Shown one piece after another: positions 11,432 to 23,368 of a DNA stretch of 64,000 bases. Numbering within the stretch: the stretch's first letter is position 1; each line of letters begins with the position of its first letter. Position numbers and translations under genes: made by a program. The stretch lies in assembly GCA_043228905.1 (NCBI GenBank), contig JBHGNT010000017.1, forward strand, positions 2,604,001 through 2,668,000, given 5' to 3'. Under the pieces are notes generated by a model. The model was given only the letters and a program-made list of their open reading frames with translations. It had not been told where the DNA came from and searched no databases. Source of the DNA: Azolla caroliniana (lineage: Eukaryota > Polypodiophyta).

Positions 11432-13725
11432 CATATGAAGAAATGGGTCTGATCTCTCTGTTGAGAGATTGTGTGAGAAGGAAAGATCTACACACAGGCT
11501 CTCGGATTCATGCTGATATCCTTAAAAAGGAAAACTTGAGACAGAGTCCTTATTTAGAGAGCACTTTGGTCAACATGTATGCCAAATGTGGTGACCTTGC
11601 AAAAGCAAAACAAGTTCTAGAAGAGGAGATTCCTTTAAAGAATGTGGTTTCATGGTCTGCATTAATCTCAGGATATGTTCAATATGGGAAGAGTGAGGAT
11701 GCACTCAGCTGTTTTGCAAAGATGGTGAAACAGGGTATTACTCCAGATGTAGTGACATTTACTTCTATACTAAAGGCATGTGGTATAACGAAATCTCTTG
11801 ACATAGGTGAGAAAGTTCACAATGAAATTGTCAACAGAGGTTTCTTGAGAAACGATGTCGTACTTGGTACTGCTCTGGTGGATATGTATGCTAGGTGTGG
11901 TGAACTTGTGAGAGCTCAAGAAGTATTCAATGAACTACCCTTCCGAGATGTTGTCTCGTATTCTGCAATTATTGCTGGATATGCCCAACATGGTCAAGTT
12001 GAAGAGGCATTAAACTGTTTTGGAAGAATGGGAAATGAGGTTGTTTCTCCGAATGCTATAACATTCACTTGTCTCTTAAAAGCGTGTGGAAGCATAAAAC
12101 TGATTGATAAGGGCATACATATTCACAATGTTATTTACATTAATGGGTTGTTACAGAGAGATGCTATGCTTGGGAATGCTTTGGTGGATATGTATGCCAA
12201 ATGTGGTTTCCTTGCAAAAGCGCATAAGGTTCTAACTGAGCTTCCAATACGCGACGTTGTCTCTTGGTCTGCTTTGATTTCAGCATATGCTCAGCAAGAC
12301 ATGGGCGAGGAAGCACTGGTCTGTTTTCAGAGGTTGCGAAATGATTGTATATGCCCAAATGAAGTCACCTTCATCGGCATCTTGATGGCATGTGGAGAGA
12401 CAAGAGAAGTTGAGAAGGGTAAACAAATTCATGCTGAGATTATTGATAATGGGTTGTTGGAGGCCGACGTTGCACTTGGAAATGCATTGGTTGATATGTA
12501 TGCAAGATGTAACGTCCTTGCAAAAGCACATGAAGCTCTTTCTCGGCTTCCTATCCGAGATGTAGTTTCTTGGAATGGATTAATCTCTGGATATGTTCAA
12601 ATGGGACAATGTGAGGAAGCTTTACACTGTTTCAAACAGATGCAAGGAGAGGGTCTCTTTCCGAATGAGATCACCTTCACTAGTGTACTGAAGGCATGTG
12701 GCATTTCAGGAGCAGTTAGCGAGGGCAAGCAAGTGCACGACCTTATCATTAATAAGGGACTTATGGAGAAAGATCTTGTACTTGGTACTGCATTGGTGGA
12801 TATGTATGCCAAATGTGGTTTGCTTGAGAATGCGCAAAGAGTGCTCAAGAAGATGCATGTTCAGGATGTAGTTACTTGGAATGCATTGATCTCAGGGTAT
12901 GTGCAGACAGGGCAAGGAGAGGAAGCAATGGAGTGCTATAGGAAAATGGAATGCAAAGGTTACAGACCTAATGCAATCACATTTACATGCATCCTGAAGG
13001 CTTGTGGCATGACAGGTGCGTTCGGTAAGGGGGAGGAGATTCACAAAGAGATTCTAAACAAGAGGATGTTGCGAGATGATATTGTTCTTGGAACTGCTTT
13101 AGTGGATATGTATGCGAGATGTGGTGCCCTCCCTAAAGCACAACAAGTTCTGGAGGAGCTTTGTGTTATGAATGTGGTGTCATGGAATGCATTAATCTCG
13201 GGCTTTGCACAGCAGGGAAGAGGTGAGGAAGCAGTCCAGTGTTTCAAACAAATGTTGCGCAAGGGTCTTTGTCCGAATTCAGTTACTTTTCTTTCGGTGT
13301 TGAATGCATGTAGTCACTCTGGTCTTGTAGAGCAAGGGCAACTCTATTATGAGGACATGAGTAAAAAATATAGGATCATGCCAGATCTAGGGCACTATAG
13401 CTGTATGATAGACCTCTTTGGTAGAGCAGGTCACTTTGACAAGGCAATGGAAGTGATCAAGGAGATGCCATCCAGTGATTATCCTCCGGTTTGGGGCGCT
13501 CTTTTAGGTGCATGCCAGAAATGGGGAAATGTAGAGCTTGGTAGATTTGCTTTTGATCAGGCTTTGCAACTAGATGTTACCAATGATGCAGCCTATGCAT
13601 GCATGACAAATATATATGCTGCTGCTGGGATGCAAGAGGATGTTGGAAAAATTGAGGCAATGAGAGTGAAAAATATTTTACTTGCCAGAGGAATCTACAG
13701 TCAATATGATGACACAGGCATTTAA
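11395..13725 (+). CDS. Pentatricopeptide repeat (PPR) protein, PLS-type, 776 aa
   Basis: Single-exon frame made almost wholly of PPR motifs in PLS-like triplets of about 100 aa. Recurring blocks are VVSWSALISGYVQ, TPDVVTFTSILKACG and VLGTALVDMYAKCG, giving about 20 motifs over residues 40-690. The end (SDYPPVWGALLGACQKWGN, then AAYACMTNIYAAAGMQEDVGKIEAMR) is the start of an E domain that stops short, with no E+ or DYW deaminase domain. Family members bind single-stranded RNA in plastids or mitochondria for editing, splicing or stability, and those lacking DYW would need a partner for editing. No clear targeting peptide is visible from this ATG, so the true start may be elsewhere. An inverted, decayed copy of residues about 60 to the end plus the 3' flank lies at 15.2-17.3 kb. 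Confidence 0.88.
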   Translation: MQRSSTSQNHPVTYEEMGLISLLRDCVRRKDLHTGSRIHADILKKENLRQSPYLESTLVNMYAKCGDLAKAKQVLEEEIPLKNVVSWSALISGYVQYGKSEDALSCFAKMVKQGITPDVVTFTSILKACGITKSLDIGEKVHNEIVNRGFLRNDVVLGTALVDMYARCGELVRAQEVFNELPFRDVVSYSAIIAGYAQHGQVEEALNCFGRMGNEVVSPNAITFTCLLKACGSIKLIDKGIHIHNVIYINGLLQRDAMLGNALVDMYAKCGFLAKAHKVLTELPIRDVVSWSALISAYAQQDMGEEALVCFQRLRNDCICPNEVTFIGILMACGETREVEKGKQIHAEIIDNGLLEADVALGNALVDMYARCNVLAKAHEALSRLPIRDVVSWNGLISGYVQMGQCEEALHCFKQMQGEGLFPNEITFTSVLKACGISGAVSEGKQVHDLIINKGLMEKDLVLGTALVDMYAKCGLLENAQRVLKKMHVQDVVTWNALISGYVQTGQGEEAMECYRKMECKGYRPNAITFTCILKACGMTGAFGKGEEIHKEILNKRMLRDDIVLGTALVDMYARCGALPKAQQVLEELCVMNVVSWNALISGFAQQGRGEEAVQCFKQMLRKGLCPNSVTFLSVLNACSHSGLVEQGQLYYEDMSKKYRIMPDLGHYSCMIDLFGRAGHFDKAMEVIKEMPSSDYPPVWGALLGACQKWGNVELGRFAFDQALQLDVTNDAAYACMTNIYAAAGMQEDVGKIEAMRVKNILLARGIYSQYDDTGI

Positions 13726-14118
13726 TGAGGCATTTATTACAGCAAAGATGGTTTTCTTATCATGATGCTTTGAAGTGCCACATGATTAAAATTTGAGCAC
13801 AAATTCATTTTCCCATGTAAAAGGGCATTCTGAGATATGAGCTTGGGCTGATGCGTGGAATCCAGGTGATAGATGATCCCAAAGAGATCTCTTGGCTAAT
13901 CAGCCTAATTCAAGCAAGTATACAATATGAGATCCTAGAAAAGGGAGCCATCATTACAGTTTGAGGCCAACATGGCAGGAAATAAAAAAATTCTATACTC
14001 CTAACTTCATCCTTACAATACTGAGTGTCACCACCTTGATGTTCCATGTGGTTAGGTCAAGATATTGTCACCACCTTGATCATTGTATATCATGTAGCAA
14101 AGAATCTTACTGGTAGCA
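11570..14118 (+). repeat. Left arm of large PPR inverted repeat
   Basis: The PPR body from about codon 60 onward plus about 390 bp of 3' flank reappears in reverse orientation at about 15215-17270. Similarity in the 3' flank is clear: the sequence around 13740-13935 matches the reverse complement of about 15410-15625, and 14019-14118 matches 15215-15330. The right arm lacks about 385 bp corresponding to 12650-13034, joined at a short shared ggaga. Confidence 0.85.
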
Positions 14119-15214
14119 AGTTCAGCAAGATAAAAGTTTAGAATGTATAAAGGTTTAAAAGTAGTTGTACTTAATGAGGATGATATGACTCTTAGTCAGT
14201 TTGCCAACGAATATGTCATTAAAGCTACAGGGTCCATGTAAAGACAAAGCACATTGAGTTGCTACATCCCTTCATATGAGAATGCATCAAGAAGAACTAA
14301 CTACCACTACTTCCTCGGGGTGCACATATTGAAAAATGTCACAAATGGATTGACAAAGGTTATCTTTACAAGCTAAAACAGTTCCAGTGTCAAATCGAGG
14401 ATTATGCATCACTAATTAACAAGCAAATTGTTGCTCATTGGTCACAGGTTGATCTCAAATTGCCCATCATTGATCATGGGTCAGCATCGAAGAGCGAAAC
14501 AGGGATTGTGGCTTGAGGATCATAGTACATGCTAGGAGATGGAACTCAAGGTTTTTGACATTATCAAAATGTAGATACCTACACCCCACAGGTGTAAATA
14601 CAGCTGAAATATGTAGTGTTTGGATGTAATTGCCTACATATAAGTCTGAAGAAGAATTTTGTGAAGTCCCAACTGTGTGTTAACTGTTTATTGGAAATTG
14701 TGTAAATAAGAAACACTAGAAGGAAGGCCCATTAAGTCAGCCTAGTTTGAGCTCTTCAGGACTAAGCATATTTACAAGAAACATAGGGCTTGTAGGGTTT
14801 CTGGTGTTCCTTGAGTTGTGCTTTTAGGGCAAAGCTTCATAGAGGTAAAATTCTCGTACATGATCTTGTATGTAGTATCACGAGTACTAGAGTGGCCTTC
14901 TCTCCAAATTCAAGCATTGAATCTGTTTACCATTTTATTTGCTTCTTCGAATGTTATGTTAATTGCCATGATCAAGTCATTGTTTGCTTTCTTTTTTGTA
15001 GTCATGGGGACGAATTCATTTAGGTCTCCAGGCATGACCTAATGCCTGGGAATATCACTACTATTACGTCACGTAAACTAAGAAAATGTTGTCAAGTTAT
15101 AAATAGGAAGAATTGTATTAGAGGAATTCACACTAATTCCTGATCCCTAGATTCCCATTCCTTAGCTAGTTGAAGTGTGAGTTGATGTTGAAACCATTTT
15201 CTTACAAAATCCAT
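14119..15214. other. Spacer of the inverted repeat, with a possible copia relic
   Basis: No intact gene. At about 14235-14290 the plus strand reads KTKHIELLHPFI, stop, ECIKKN, resembling the C-terminal part of a copia RNase H (TKHIE..HHFI.E). This suggests that a retroelement relic sits between the arms. The 70-codon open stretches near 14811-15042 have no recognisable motif. Confidence 0.35.
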
Positions 15215-15639
15215 TTTAACTACCAATAGGATTCTCTCATGCATGATGATGGTGGTGACAATGTCTTGACACCACCACATTGAACAACGGTACTAGTGTC
15301 AATGATACTCAGTAACGTAAGAATGAAGTTAGAAGTATAGAATTTTTTTATTGCCCACAATGTTTGCTCAAATTGTAATGATGGCTTCGCTTTATAGGGA
15401 TCTCATATTTTATATACTTCATTGAATTAGGCTAATTGGCCAAGAGATCTCTTTGGGATGGACTATTTTATCTCATTACCTGGATTCCACAATCAGCCCA
15501 AGTTCATATCTTGGAATGCAGTTTCCCATGGAAAATGAATTTGTGCTAGTCAAGATGGTCACTCAAAATTTAATCATGTGGCACTTCCAAGCATCATGAT
15601 AAGAAAACCATCTTTGCTGTAATAAATGCCTCATTAAAT

Positions 15640-17270
15640 GCCCGTGTCATTATATATACTGTAGATTCCTCTGGCAAGTAAAACATTTTTCACTTTCATC
15701 ACTTCAATTTTTCCAACATCCTCTTGCATCCCAGCATGCATAAGCTGCATCATTGCTAACACCTGATCTCCAACATCCTCTTGCATCCCAGCAGCAGCAT
15801 ATATTTGTCACGCATGCATAGGCTGCATGATTCCCAACATCTAGTTGTAATGCCTGATCAAAAGATATCTACCAAGCTCTACATTTCCCCATTTTTGGCA
15901 TGCACCTATAAGGGCGCCCCAAACTGGAGGATAATCACTGGATGACATCTCCTTGATCACTTCCATTGCTGTGTCAAAGTGACCTGCTCTACCAAAGAGG
16001 TCTATCATACAACTATAGTGCCCTAGATCTGGCGTGATCCTAAATTGTTTGCTCACGTCCTCATAATAGAGTTGCTCTACAAGACCAGAGTGATTATATG
16101 CATTTAACACCGAAAAAAATGTAACTGAATTCGCACAATATTCTTTTGAAACATTCTACTGCTTCCTCACCTCTTCCCTGCTGTGCAAAGCCTGAGATTA
16201 ATGCATTCCATGAGACCACATTCATAACACAAAGCTCCTCCAGCACTTCTTGTGCTTTAGGGAGGGCACCACATCTCCCATATGTTCCGAGAACAATATC
16301 GTTTCGCAGTATCCCCTTGTTTATAATCTCTTTGTGAATCACATCTCCTTGCATCTGTTTGAACCAGTGTAAGGTTCCTCACATTGTCCCATTTGAACAT
16401 ATCCAGAGATTAATCCATTCCAAGAAACTACATCTCGGATAGGACGCCAATAAAGAACTTCATGTGCTTTTGCAGGGCATTACATGTTGCATACATTTAA
16501 CCAATGCATTTTCAAGTGCAATGTCGGCTTCCAACTAACATTAACAATAATCTCCCCATGAATTTATTTGCCCTCCCAACTTCTCTTGTATCACCACATG
16601 CCATCAAGATGCCGATGAAGGTGACTTCATTTGGGCATATCCAATCATTTCGCAACCTCTGAAAACAGACCAGTGCTTCCTCACCCATGTCCTGCTGAGA
16701 TATGCTGAAATCAAAGCAGAACCTTTTGTGCTTTTGCAAGGAAACCACATTTGGCATACATATCCACCTAAGTGTTCCCTCGCATAGCATCTCTGTAACA
16801 ACCCATTAATGTAAATAACATTGTGAATATATATGCCCTTATCGATCAGTTTTATGCCTCCACACGCCTTTAAGAGACAAGTGAATGTGATAGCAATCGG
16901 AGAAACAACCTCGTTTCTCATTCTTCCAAAAGGGTTTAATGCCTCTTCAACTTGACCATGTTGGCATTATCCAACAGTAAGTTCAGAATACGAGATGACA
17001 CGTCAGAAAGGTAATTCATTGACTACATATCCACCAGAGCAGTATTGAATACAACATCTTTTCTCAAGAAACCTTTGCTAGCAATTTCATTGTGAAATTT
17101 GTCACCTATCAAAAGAGATTTTGTGATATCCATGCCTTAAGAATATATTACGAGATTAATGTGAACCATGAAACCACATTGTTTAATGGAACCTCCTCTT
17201 TAGGAACTTGTTTTGCCTTTGCAAGGGCACGACATTTGGGATACATGTTGAATGAAGCGCTCGCTAAACA
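15640..17270 (-). pseudogene. Inverted, decayed copy of the PPR gene
   Basis: Read on the minus strand this matches the PPR gene at 11.4-13.7 kb in pieces. Around 17100-17260 matches parent 11570-11680, 16930-17090 matches 11810-12010, 16512-16921 matches 12030-12470, 16360-16500 matches 12480-12650, 16094-16354 matches 13030-13300, and 15841-16110 matches 13290-13570. It has frameshifts, stops, a missing ALVDMYA segment and a deletion equal to about 385 bp of the parent. Near its end (15714 and 15769) there is an internal short duplication. It cannot make a full PPR protein. Transcription across the locus would make an RNA able to pair with the parent gene. Confidence 0.85.
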
Positions 17271-17648
17271 CAGTGGATATCACCAGATTATAGGATACCC
17301 AGTTTAGAAAATGGAACAAGTCGAACTGTTCCTATACTATGATGGTTAAGGGGTACCATTAATGAATCCAGACCCCGAATCGTAAGTGAGATGTGAAACT
17401 CATGCCCAGGCCATAGGTGACACCTATATAACGCAGGCTAGCATCTGCCATCAAGCATCACCACCTTGATTGAGGATACATGGTCACTGTACCAAATAGG
17501 CATCTGTCATCTAGATCACTATTGAAGCTCACTAGAGTGCAGTGGTGGGCGATGTCATCCACTGTTTCTTGTATTTGTTGGAATGCGCTATTAAAAGCTC
17601 GTTGTTCTACTTAACAAAGGAGTTCTACTTTTCCCAAATGAGACTCAT

Positions 17649-17925
17649 GGATGCTCCACATGTATTGACTTTGATGAATTTAACCAAAGGCAACTGTATG
17701 TGCTAGTCTATGTTAGTGTTGGTATATGGATGCTCCATATACCAATACTAACACATGGGTGCTCCATTGTATTGGACTTTGACAAATTTAACCAAGGGCA
17801 ACTGTATGTACTAGTTTGTGTTAGTATTGGTATATGGATGCTCCATATGTATCGGACTTTGGCAAGTTTAACCGAGTGCAACTGTATGTGCTAGTTTGTG
17901 TTAGTATTGGTAATTGGTTAATCTT
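17649..17925. repeat. Three imperfect tandem copies of about 80-110 bp with a 19-bp hairpin
   Basis: Units begin at 17649, 17758 and 17836 (GGATGCTCC/GGGTGCTCC, then TTTAACC.A..GCAACTGTATGT and GTTAGT.TTGGTAT). Between units 1 and 2, 17712-17730 and 17734-17752 are reverse complements with one mismatch around a three-base loop. The array ends just before the stop codon of the minus-strand syntaxin-like gene, so it lies in that gene's 3' region. Confidence 0.75.
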
Positions 17926-17936
17926 GGATGAAGAAT

Positions 17937-19583
17937 TTAACATGGCCTGATCCTGTTTTGGAGGGATAATGTATTGATTCTCCTATTAATTGATAGATAA
18001 TTCCTCTTTTTACACAAAAACAGATGCGCATACAAACCTAGGATTGCGAATGTTGCAAGCATGAAAGCAGCTATATGAGCAAGTCGCCTCCCCAGAATGA
18101 GATTGTGTGAAAATTGCAAGGTATGGAATGTTCCACCCCATGCCTTGGTCTGACTTCCATGTTTCTTCAGTGATGCATCGAAGTGGTCTCTAACATTGTG
18201 AACTTCCTGGAAATTGCAGAAACCAAACAAAAACTCAATATAAATATAAAATAGTAGAATCTCCTACCAAGTTGCGATTATATCAATCAGGTTATTATGA
18301 ATATGGATAAACTGTCTGACAGATCATTCACAATAGTATAGACACAAGATGCAGAATAAGTACACAAACTTACCTTTTCATCTGAGAATCTATCCACAGC
18401 TGGATACTGATCATCTGCCTGGGAATCTCCATCTTTCCACCTCTTAAAGCCACTTCTAGTGGCATGAAGGTGAAACATGTGCTTCATTTTCAACCACAAA
18501 GCAAAGACACTTGATTTATTATCACCAGCAGCAAACACATTCCCCTTTCTTTTGGAGCTATGATTTGAAGTTCCACCCTTCAAGTAGCTTAAGTCATGCC
18601 CTATACTTATGCTTCTGTGATATGTGTCACCATTGTTATGATCCATGGGTAAGATCTCTGAATCAGAATGACAAAGAGTTTGACCATTGTGATCATCTTT
18701 CATCTGAACACAATCAGTAGCCATTTGATAATCGATAAAATGGAGTGAATGTGAAGTAGATGAAATTATTTGTTCTGGAGTCCTTAATTTCTCATGTACA
18801 GAGCCCTGAGATGATGATGGTCTCTCATCAACCTTTTCAAGTCCTTTCAAGGTTGCCTGCATATTTATAACATTCCTTGTTCCACATAAAAATTGCTCAA
18901 GTTCATCTTTTTCATCTTCACAACCTACTCTCACAATCGGAAGAGTTTTCAGATCTTTCACATCATTTGAAGAAAGGAATGCATCTTCTATAATGCTGAT
19001 CTGGTTCTGGATGGCTGAAATGAATTGGTTGTGCCTTCCAGGGGCATCATCTTCCTCATAGTAATGATGTTGCAACCGTGTGGTACGAATGGCCTTCTCA
19101 AACTCTTCAAGCTGAAGCCAGATAAATTAATATTAGTTGAAGACCAAAATAAGAGCCACTTTTCAACTTCAACCTTGAATATATAACATGAAACCAATAG
19201 ATGTTCCTTTCATTCAATCAATCGCAACAAAGACTGAAGTACCACAGACCTGCCATTTTGCTGTGCCGAGGGCTGTGTTCAGTTCTCTCTTGCGAAACTC
19301 AATTAGGTATGCTTCTTCTCCATCAAACAATGAGCTTTTCGTGTGGACCCAAGTCCGGTAAGCCGAATCTAACCTAAAAACAAAGAATAAATGGGAATGT
19401 TTATAAGAAATATATAGAAAAGGAAAACAAGAACCAACAAAATAATGCAACGATGAAAAGATGCATCCAATATTGATCATTCAATATGGAAAGAAGCAAA
19501 CCCAACCTGTCTGCTGAGTCTTGAACTTCTTCTGCAGCCGAGAATAGAGGATCCACCTCCCATTTCGCAAAGTTCTTAGTCAT
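17937..19583 (-). CDS. Syntaxin-6 N-terminal-domain membrane protein, 4 exons
   Basis: Gene model read from splice sites: exons 19583-19507, 19373-19250, 19111-18374 and 18206-17937, all with GT..AG introns and consistent phase, giving 402 aa. The N-terminus (WEVDPLFSAAEEVQDSADR, then YRTWVHTKSS, RKRELNTALGTAKWQLEEF) is the syntaxin-6 N-terminal helical bundle. The end (RRLAHIAAFMLATFAILGLY) is a single C-terminal membrane anchor. The central 200 residues are hydrophilic and no Qc-SNARE heptad motif is seen. This matches the plant group annotated as syntaxin/t-SNARE family proteins, related to SYP61 only through the N-domain. The likely role is in post-Golgi traffic, where the N-domain could bind SNAREs or tethers; this is inferred from family resemblance. 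Start chosen at the ATG giving the conserved N-terminus. Confidence 0.8.
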
Positions 19584-20610
19584 TCCTTGTTCTTCTTTAT
19601 TGTATTAAGACAATGGTTCACCGACAGAACGATGGAGTTTGATAAGCTAGGACAAATATGGAAGATAATACCATGTGTTTTATCTAAGGTACGTAGCTCA
19701 AGTCACTATATTAGCATTTTCGAACTGGCCTTCGATGCTGTTTTGTGACTGTTGAGAGGGCAGATAGACAAAACCAGACTGTAGAAGGAAAAGATAACAA
19801 ATTTTAACACAGGATGAATCCTTGTATTTAATCATAGATCAGGTTAAGAATTTCCCTAATTAAATCACGACTAGGGTACAATCCACAAATTGATGCAGAG
19901 ATTCAAATGAACCCGTACAAATATAGAAAATAATGAACGGTAAAAACCAAGAATTAAAACATGAGTGAGGATAGAACCCACACATTTTTGAATAATAAAC
20001 ATGTAAAAGCCAGGAATCGCATTAGGGTGAAAACCATGAATTTAGACAAGTACTAGTGCACAACTCACAACTTTAAATAGAAATTTAAACAGGACTTAGG
20101 GTAATAATCCGTGCATTTAACGATGGATTAGGATTATTTAGACAGGAACTAACATAGAACATTTTAAAAAGAAATTAAGGTAAAAATTACGAACTCAAAA
20201 ATGGATTAAGGTAGAAAAGATGAGAGAAAGGCGAGAACATCACAGACAAGAGAAAACCCACCCACCCACCTAACAATGGAAGGCGATGGACATCTGTTCC
20301 ACATCCGAAATCGATTCTGCTTTCTTTTCGTCTTTCTTCTTTCTTCTTTCTTGGTTCGCGTGGCAATGCGACAATCTCTTTCTTTCTTTTTTAAAGAAAA
20401 GAATCAAAATCAAACGCAGGAATGCGATCGATCATTCATCCACCCACAAAAGGAATCAAATTTGTGTTAGTGTTTCTGGCGCAGAGTTTATTTATCATAT
20501 ACATAACATGTGATATTTGGGAAGAGTTGGGGACTTTGGAAAAGCTTTACGAGTTTATAACCACAAATATAAAGACATTATTATTATGCAGAGAAAGAAA
20601 ATGTTTGGCC
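19584..20610. other. Upstream region of the syntaxin-like gene
   Basis: Non-coding, A-rich on the plus strand. It is the likely 5' UTR and promoter of the minus-strand gene. Short frames at 20276-20634 show no recognisable domain and lie in CTTT-rich sequence. Confidence 0.4.
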
Positions 20611-20815
20611 CACATACACTTTGGACCTGGCTGACATGGCTGACTTCCAAGAAACAAACCCGAACCATGTGGTTTGGTTTGGTTTGGTTCGGTTTGGTTT
20701 GGTTTGGCTTGGCTTGGGTCGGCTTGCCCTGCCCCACACTCACTTTGGACCGCCCCGACATGGCTGACTCCCATAAACAAACCCGAACCATGTCGTTTGG
20801 TTGGGCTTGGCTACA
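20611..20815. repeat. Tandem duplication with a TTTGG minisatellite
   Basis: Two copies with a 124-bp period start at 20611 and 20735 (cacat/cact..actttggacc, acatggctgact.cca, aaacaaacccgaaccatgt). The first copy contains an expanded GGTTT/GGTTC array at about 20671-20728. All small open frames here are repeat translations. Confidence 0.75.
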
Positions 20816-23360
20816 AGTTACAACCATCGCACAAACACCTCCTCCTCTCAATACTTATGCGCAAGCACGTTCGCCATTGGCCATCTTCTTGTGAGCCTCT
20901 AGCCACCATCTTACATCCCTCGTGGTATTGTTGAGGCCGTGGTAGACACCAAGCCGTTCCAAACCACATTTTTGAAACATCGATCTATCGCTTTATGCCC
21001 TCTATCTCTGTGTGTGTTTGTGTGTGTGTGTGTCTCTCTCTTTGTGAAAACACACAATTACGATAATAAATGTGTGTGGAAAACACTATTTTGCAATGAG
21101 TGTCATAATGGAGTATAGTCACCCACTAACTACATGGGTAGTGGAACATGTTGAATTGCCAATAGGCAAGCCGAACACTCCACTGAATAACCACTTGCTC
21201 GAATAAAGAAGATTGCCGCATTAGTACTCCCTTCAACTTGCATAGATATGATTTTACTCTATGCCAACCATCAAATACAAAAGCATCGCGCATATCCCAA
21301 TTATGATGCAATTCCCCAATACCTCAGAAATAGGAAAACAATCTCCATCTCTGATTGTGGGTCAACCTATGTGAATTGTGCAAACACCCATTGTATAGGC
21401 ATCAAATAACACCTAGACAATCCCTCATCATAGAAACAATGGTTGGAATTCTCACTTTGATACCATGATTTTTTATTTTAGAGTAAAATAGAAGACATGA
21501 AATGAGAGGAAACTTGAGAGAGGTGTGATATCCCCCCTCCCATACACACACATTCTTTCTAAGCAAGAATGCCCATTTTATCCTTGCAAAAGCATTCCTA
21601 AGGAGAGGCACAATGATAACCACGTATATTGTCATATATTGAAAAGAATGAGAATTATTTCATTGCATCCCTTAAAACAAGATACATGATTTCTATTTAT
21701 GTTAATGTTTTAATAACACAGAAGACATCACATTGTGCTTTGCGCACAATGTCATGCTATGCAACATATTAGATGTTATGAATTTGCTCTCATTAAGTAA
21801 TGAATTTGTATATTGTCATTTTTTTATGATAAAGACAATTGCAAACGTCATTCCTACCTTTCGAAAATTGAATGTCGTTGCTTGAGTGAGGTGATAGAAT
21901 GACTTTGCTCAACAACTGTTTAAAAACAACTTGCAGACTCTATCATGTTATATGTGGACAATCAAACTTATGTTTAAGGTTTGTGGACCCCAAGATGTTA
22001 CATGATAACAACTTTTTAAGGCGTTATTTGATAGTTAAATATTACATTATATTATGTGTTACATAATGCCAGTGAGATCACTGCAAATTTCATTATTAGT
22101 CATTCCCATGTTTTGTGATAAATTAGCTCTAAACTTAAAAAAATATGATAACCAAGGTAGGTGCATTCGTTTGTGTTATGATAACCAAGGTAGTTTCACC
22201 CACTAGCATGTAAGAATTGATCAATGTTTGAATCAATATTCCTCAAAATAACAATTTATTCTCTTACTCATACTAACATTATCACACTACACCTGAACTT
22301 TGCATTGAAGACTTTTGAGTGTGTGATCGCCATATGTTGGTTGCATTGAAAATCAATCAAATGGTTTATTAAGAATTTAAGTTGGTTGGAAAATTGTAGG
22401 TTATTTTGGGGATTACGAGGCTAGTTCTCATCCTCAATGGAAAGATATGACTCCCACAAATCTAGCCATCTGATCTAATATAGCATGTAATGGATGGATC
22501 CACATTGAAATATTAACAAAAAAAACGCATTGGCATGTGAAGAGACAAGTGTACTAATGTCAAAAGTGTGTGTTTGTGGATGGATTGGACCCACTACAAT
22601 ATGTTTTCTCCTTTTTGATCTTGCTTCTATCAACCAATATCACATTTTGATTCCTAAAATTAATGAATTCAAAAGTGAATTGTGTAAGTTTGCTACTGAG
22701 ACACATTGGAACAATTAGGACATAAATTCTTATTTGTTACTAGTTTTGAAGGTCCTAAAGGTGTTTCAACTTCGCTAGAGTCTCTTTGATACAATGTTTG
22801 AGGTTATTGATTAATGTGATTTTTTATAATCATCCCCGGTATTCCATGTCTTTAGCTTGTATATTTTAGGTCATTATAAACCACAAATTCCTTTCTACAT
22901 TTGCACAATGGTTTCTAGAATCGTTTCCTATCGAATGCTCTCGTACATTGTAACCTTTTATTTTGCATTGTGAGTAAAAATTGGAAAGCAGATTAATAGG
23001 CCCATAGGTTGTCAATTGTGCAAATATTGACATCCCATTAAGCCATAATTAGGTCTGAATCATAATAATACAAGTTTGGCATGGTCCACCATATACTTAC
23101 TCACTTTTCTATAATGTATACATCCTAGACATTGTCCACATATGGTGATTGTAGGACTTGAAAAGGTAGTAGTATGATGCTTTCCACATTTGCATATCAT
23201 AAACATTGTGCATTCAATAAACATATATTTCACATGAAATACTTTGGATTTCTTTTGCATTCAATAAACATATCTTAACCATGTATTTGACATATTTATT
23301 GAACCAAGTTGAGTTCTTGTAAAGATATGTTCCTTGATGATGACGAGTAATGGATTTGCG
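20816..23360. other. AT-rich intergenic stretch with a dispersed-repeat copy
   Basis: No gene supported. At about 21009-21085 a (GT)n/(CT)n tract runs into tttgtgaaaacacacaatta and ataataaatgtgtg, the same unit that is tandemly repeated at 31.78-32.0 kb. No other structure is seen. Confidence 0.45.
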
Positions 23361-23368
23361 TCGTATGT

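Noticed and set aside
20517-20934. Trp/Phe/Gly-rich frames around 20.6-20.9 kb
   Set aside because: Direct translation of the GGTTT minisatellite on both strands.
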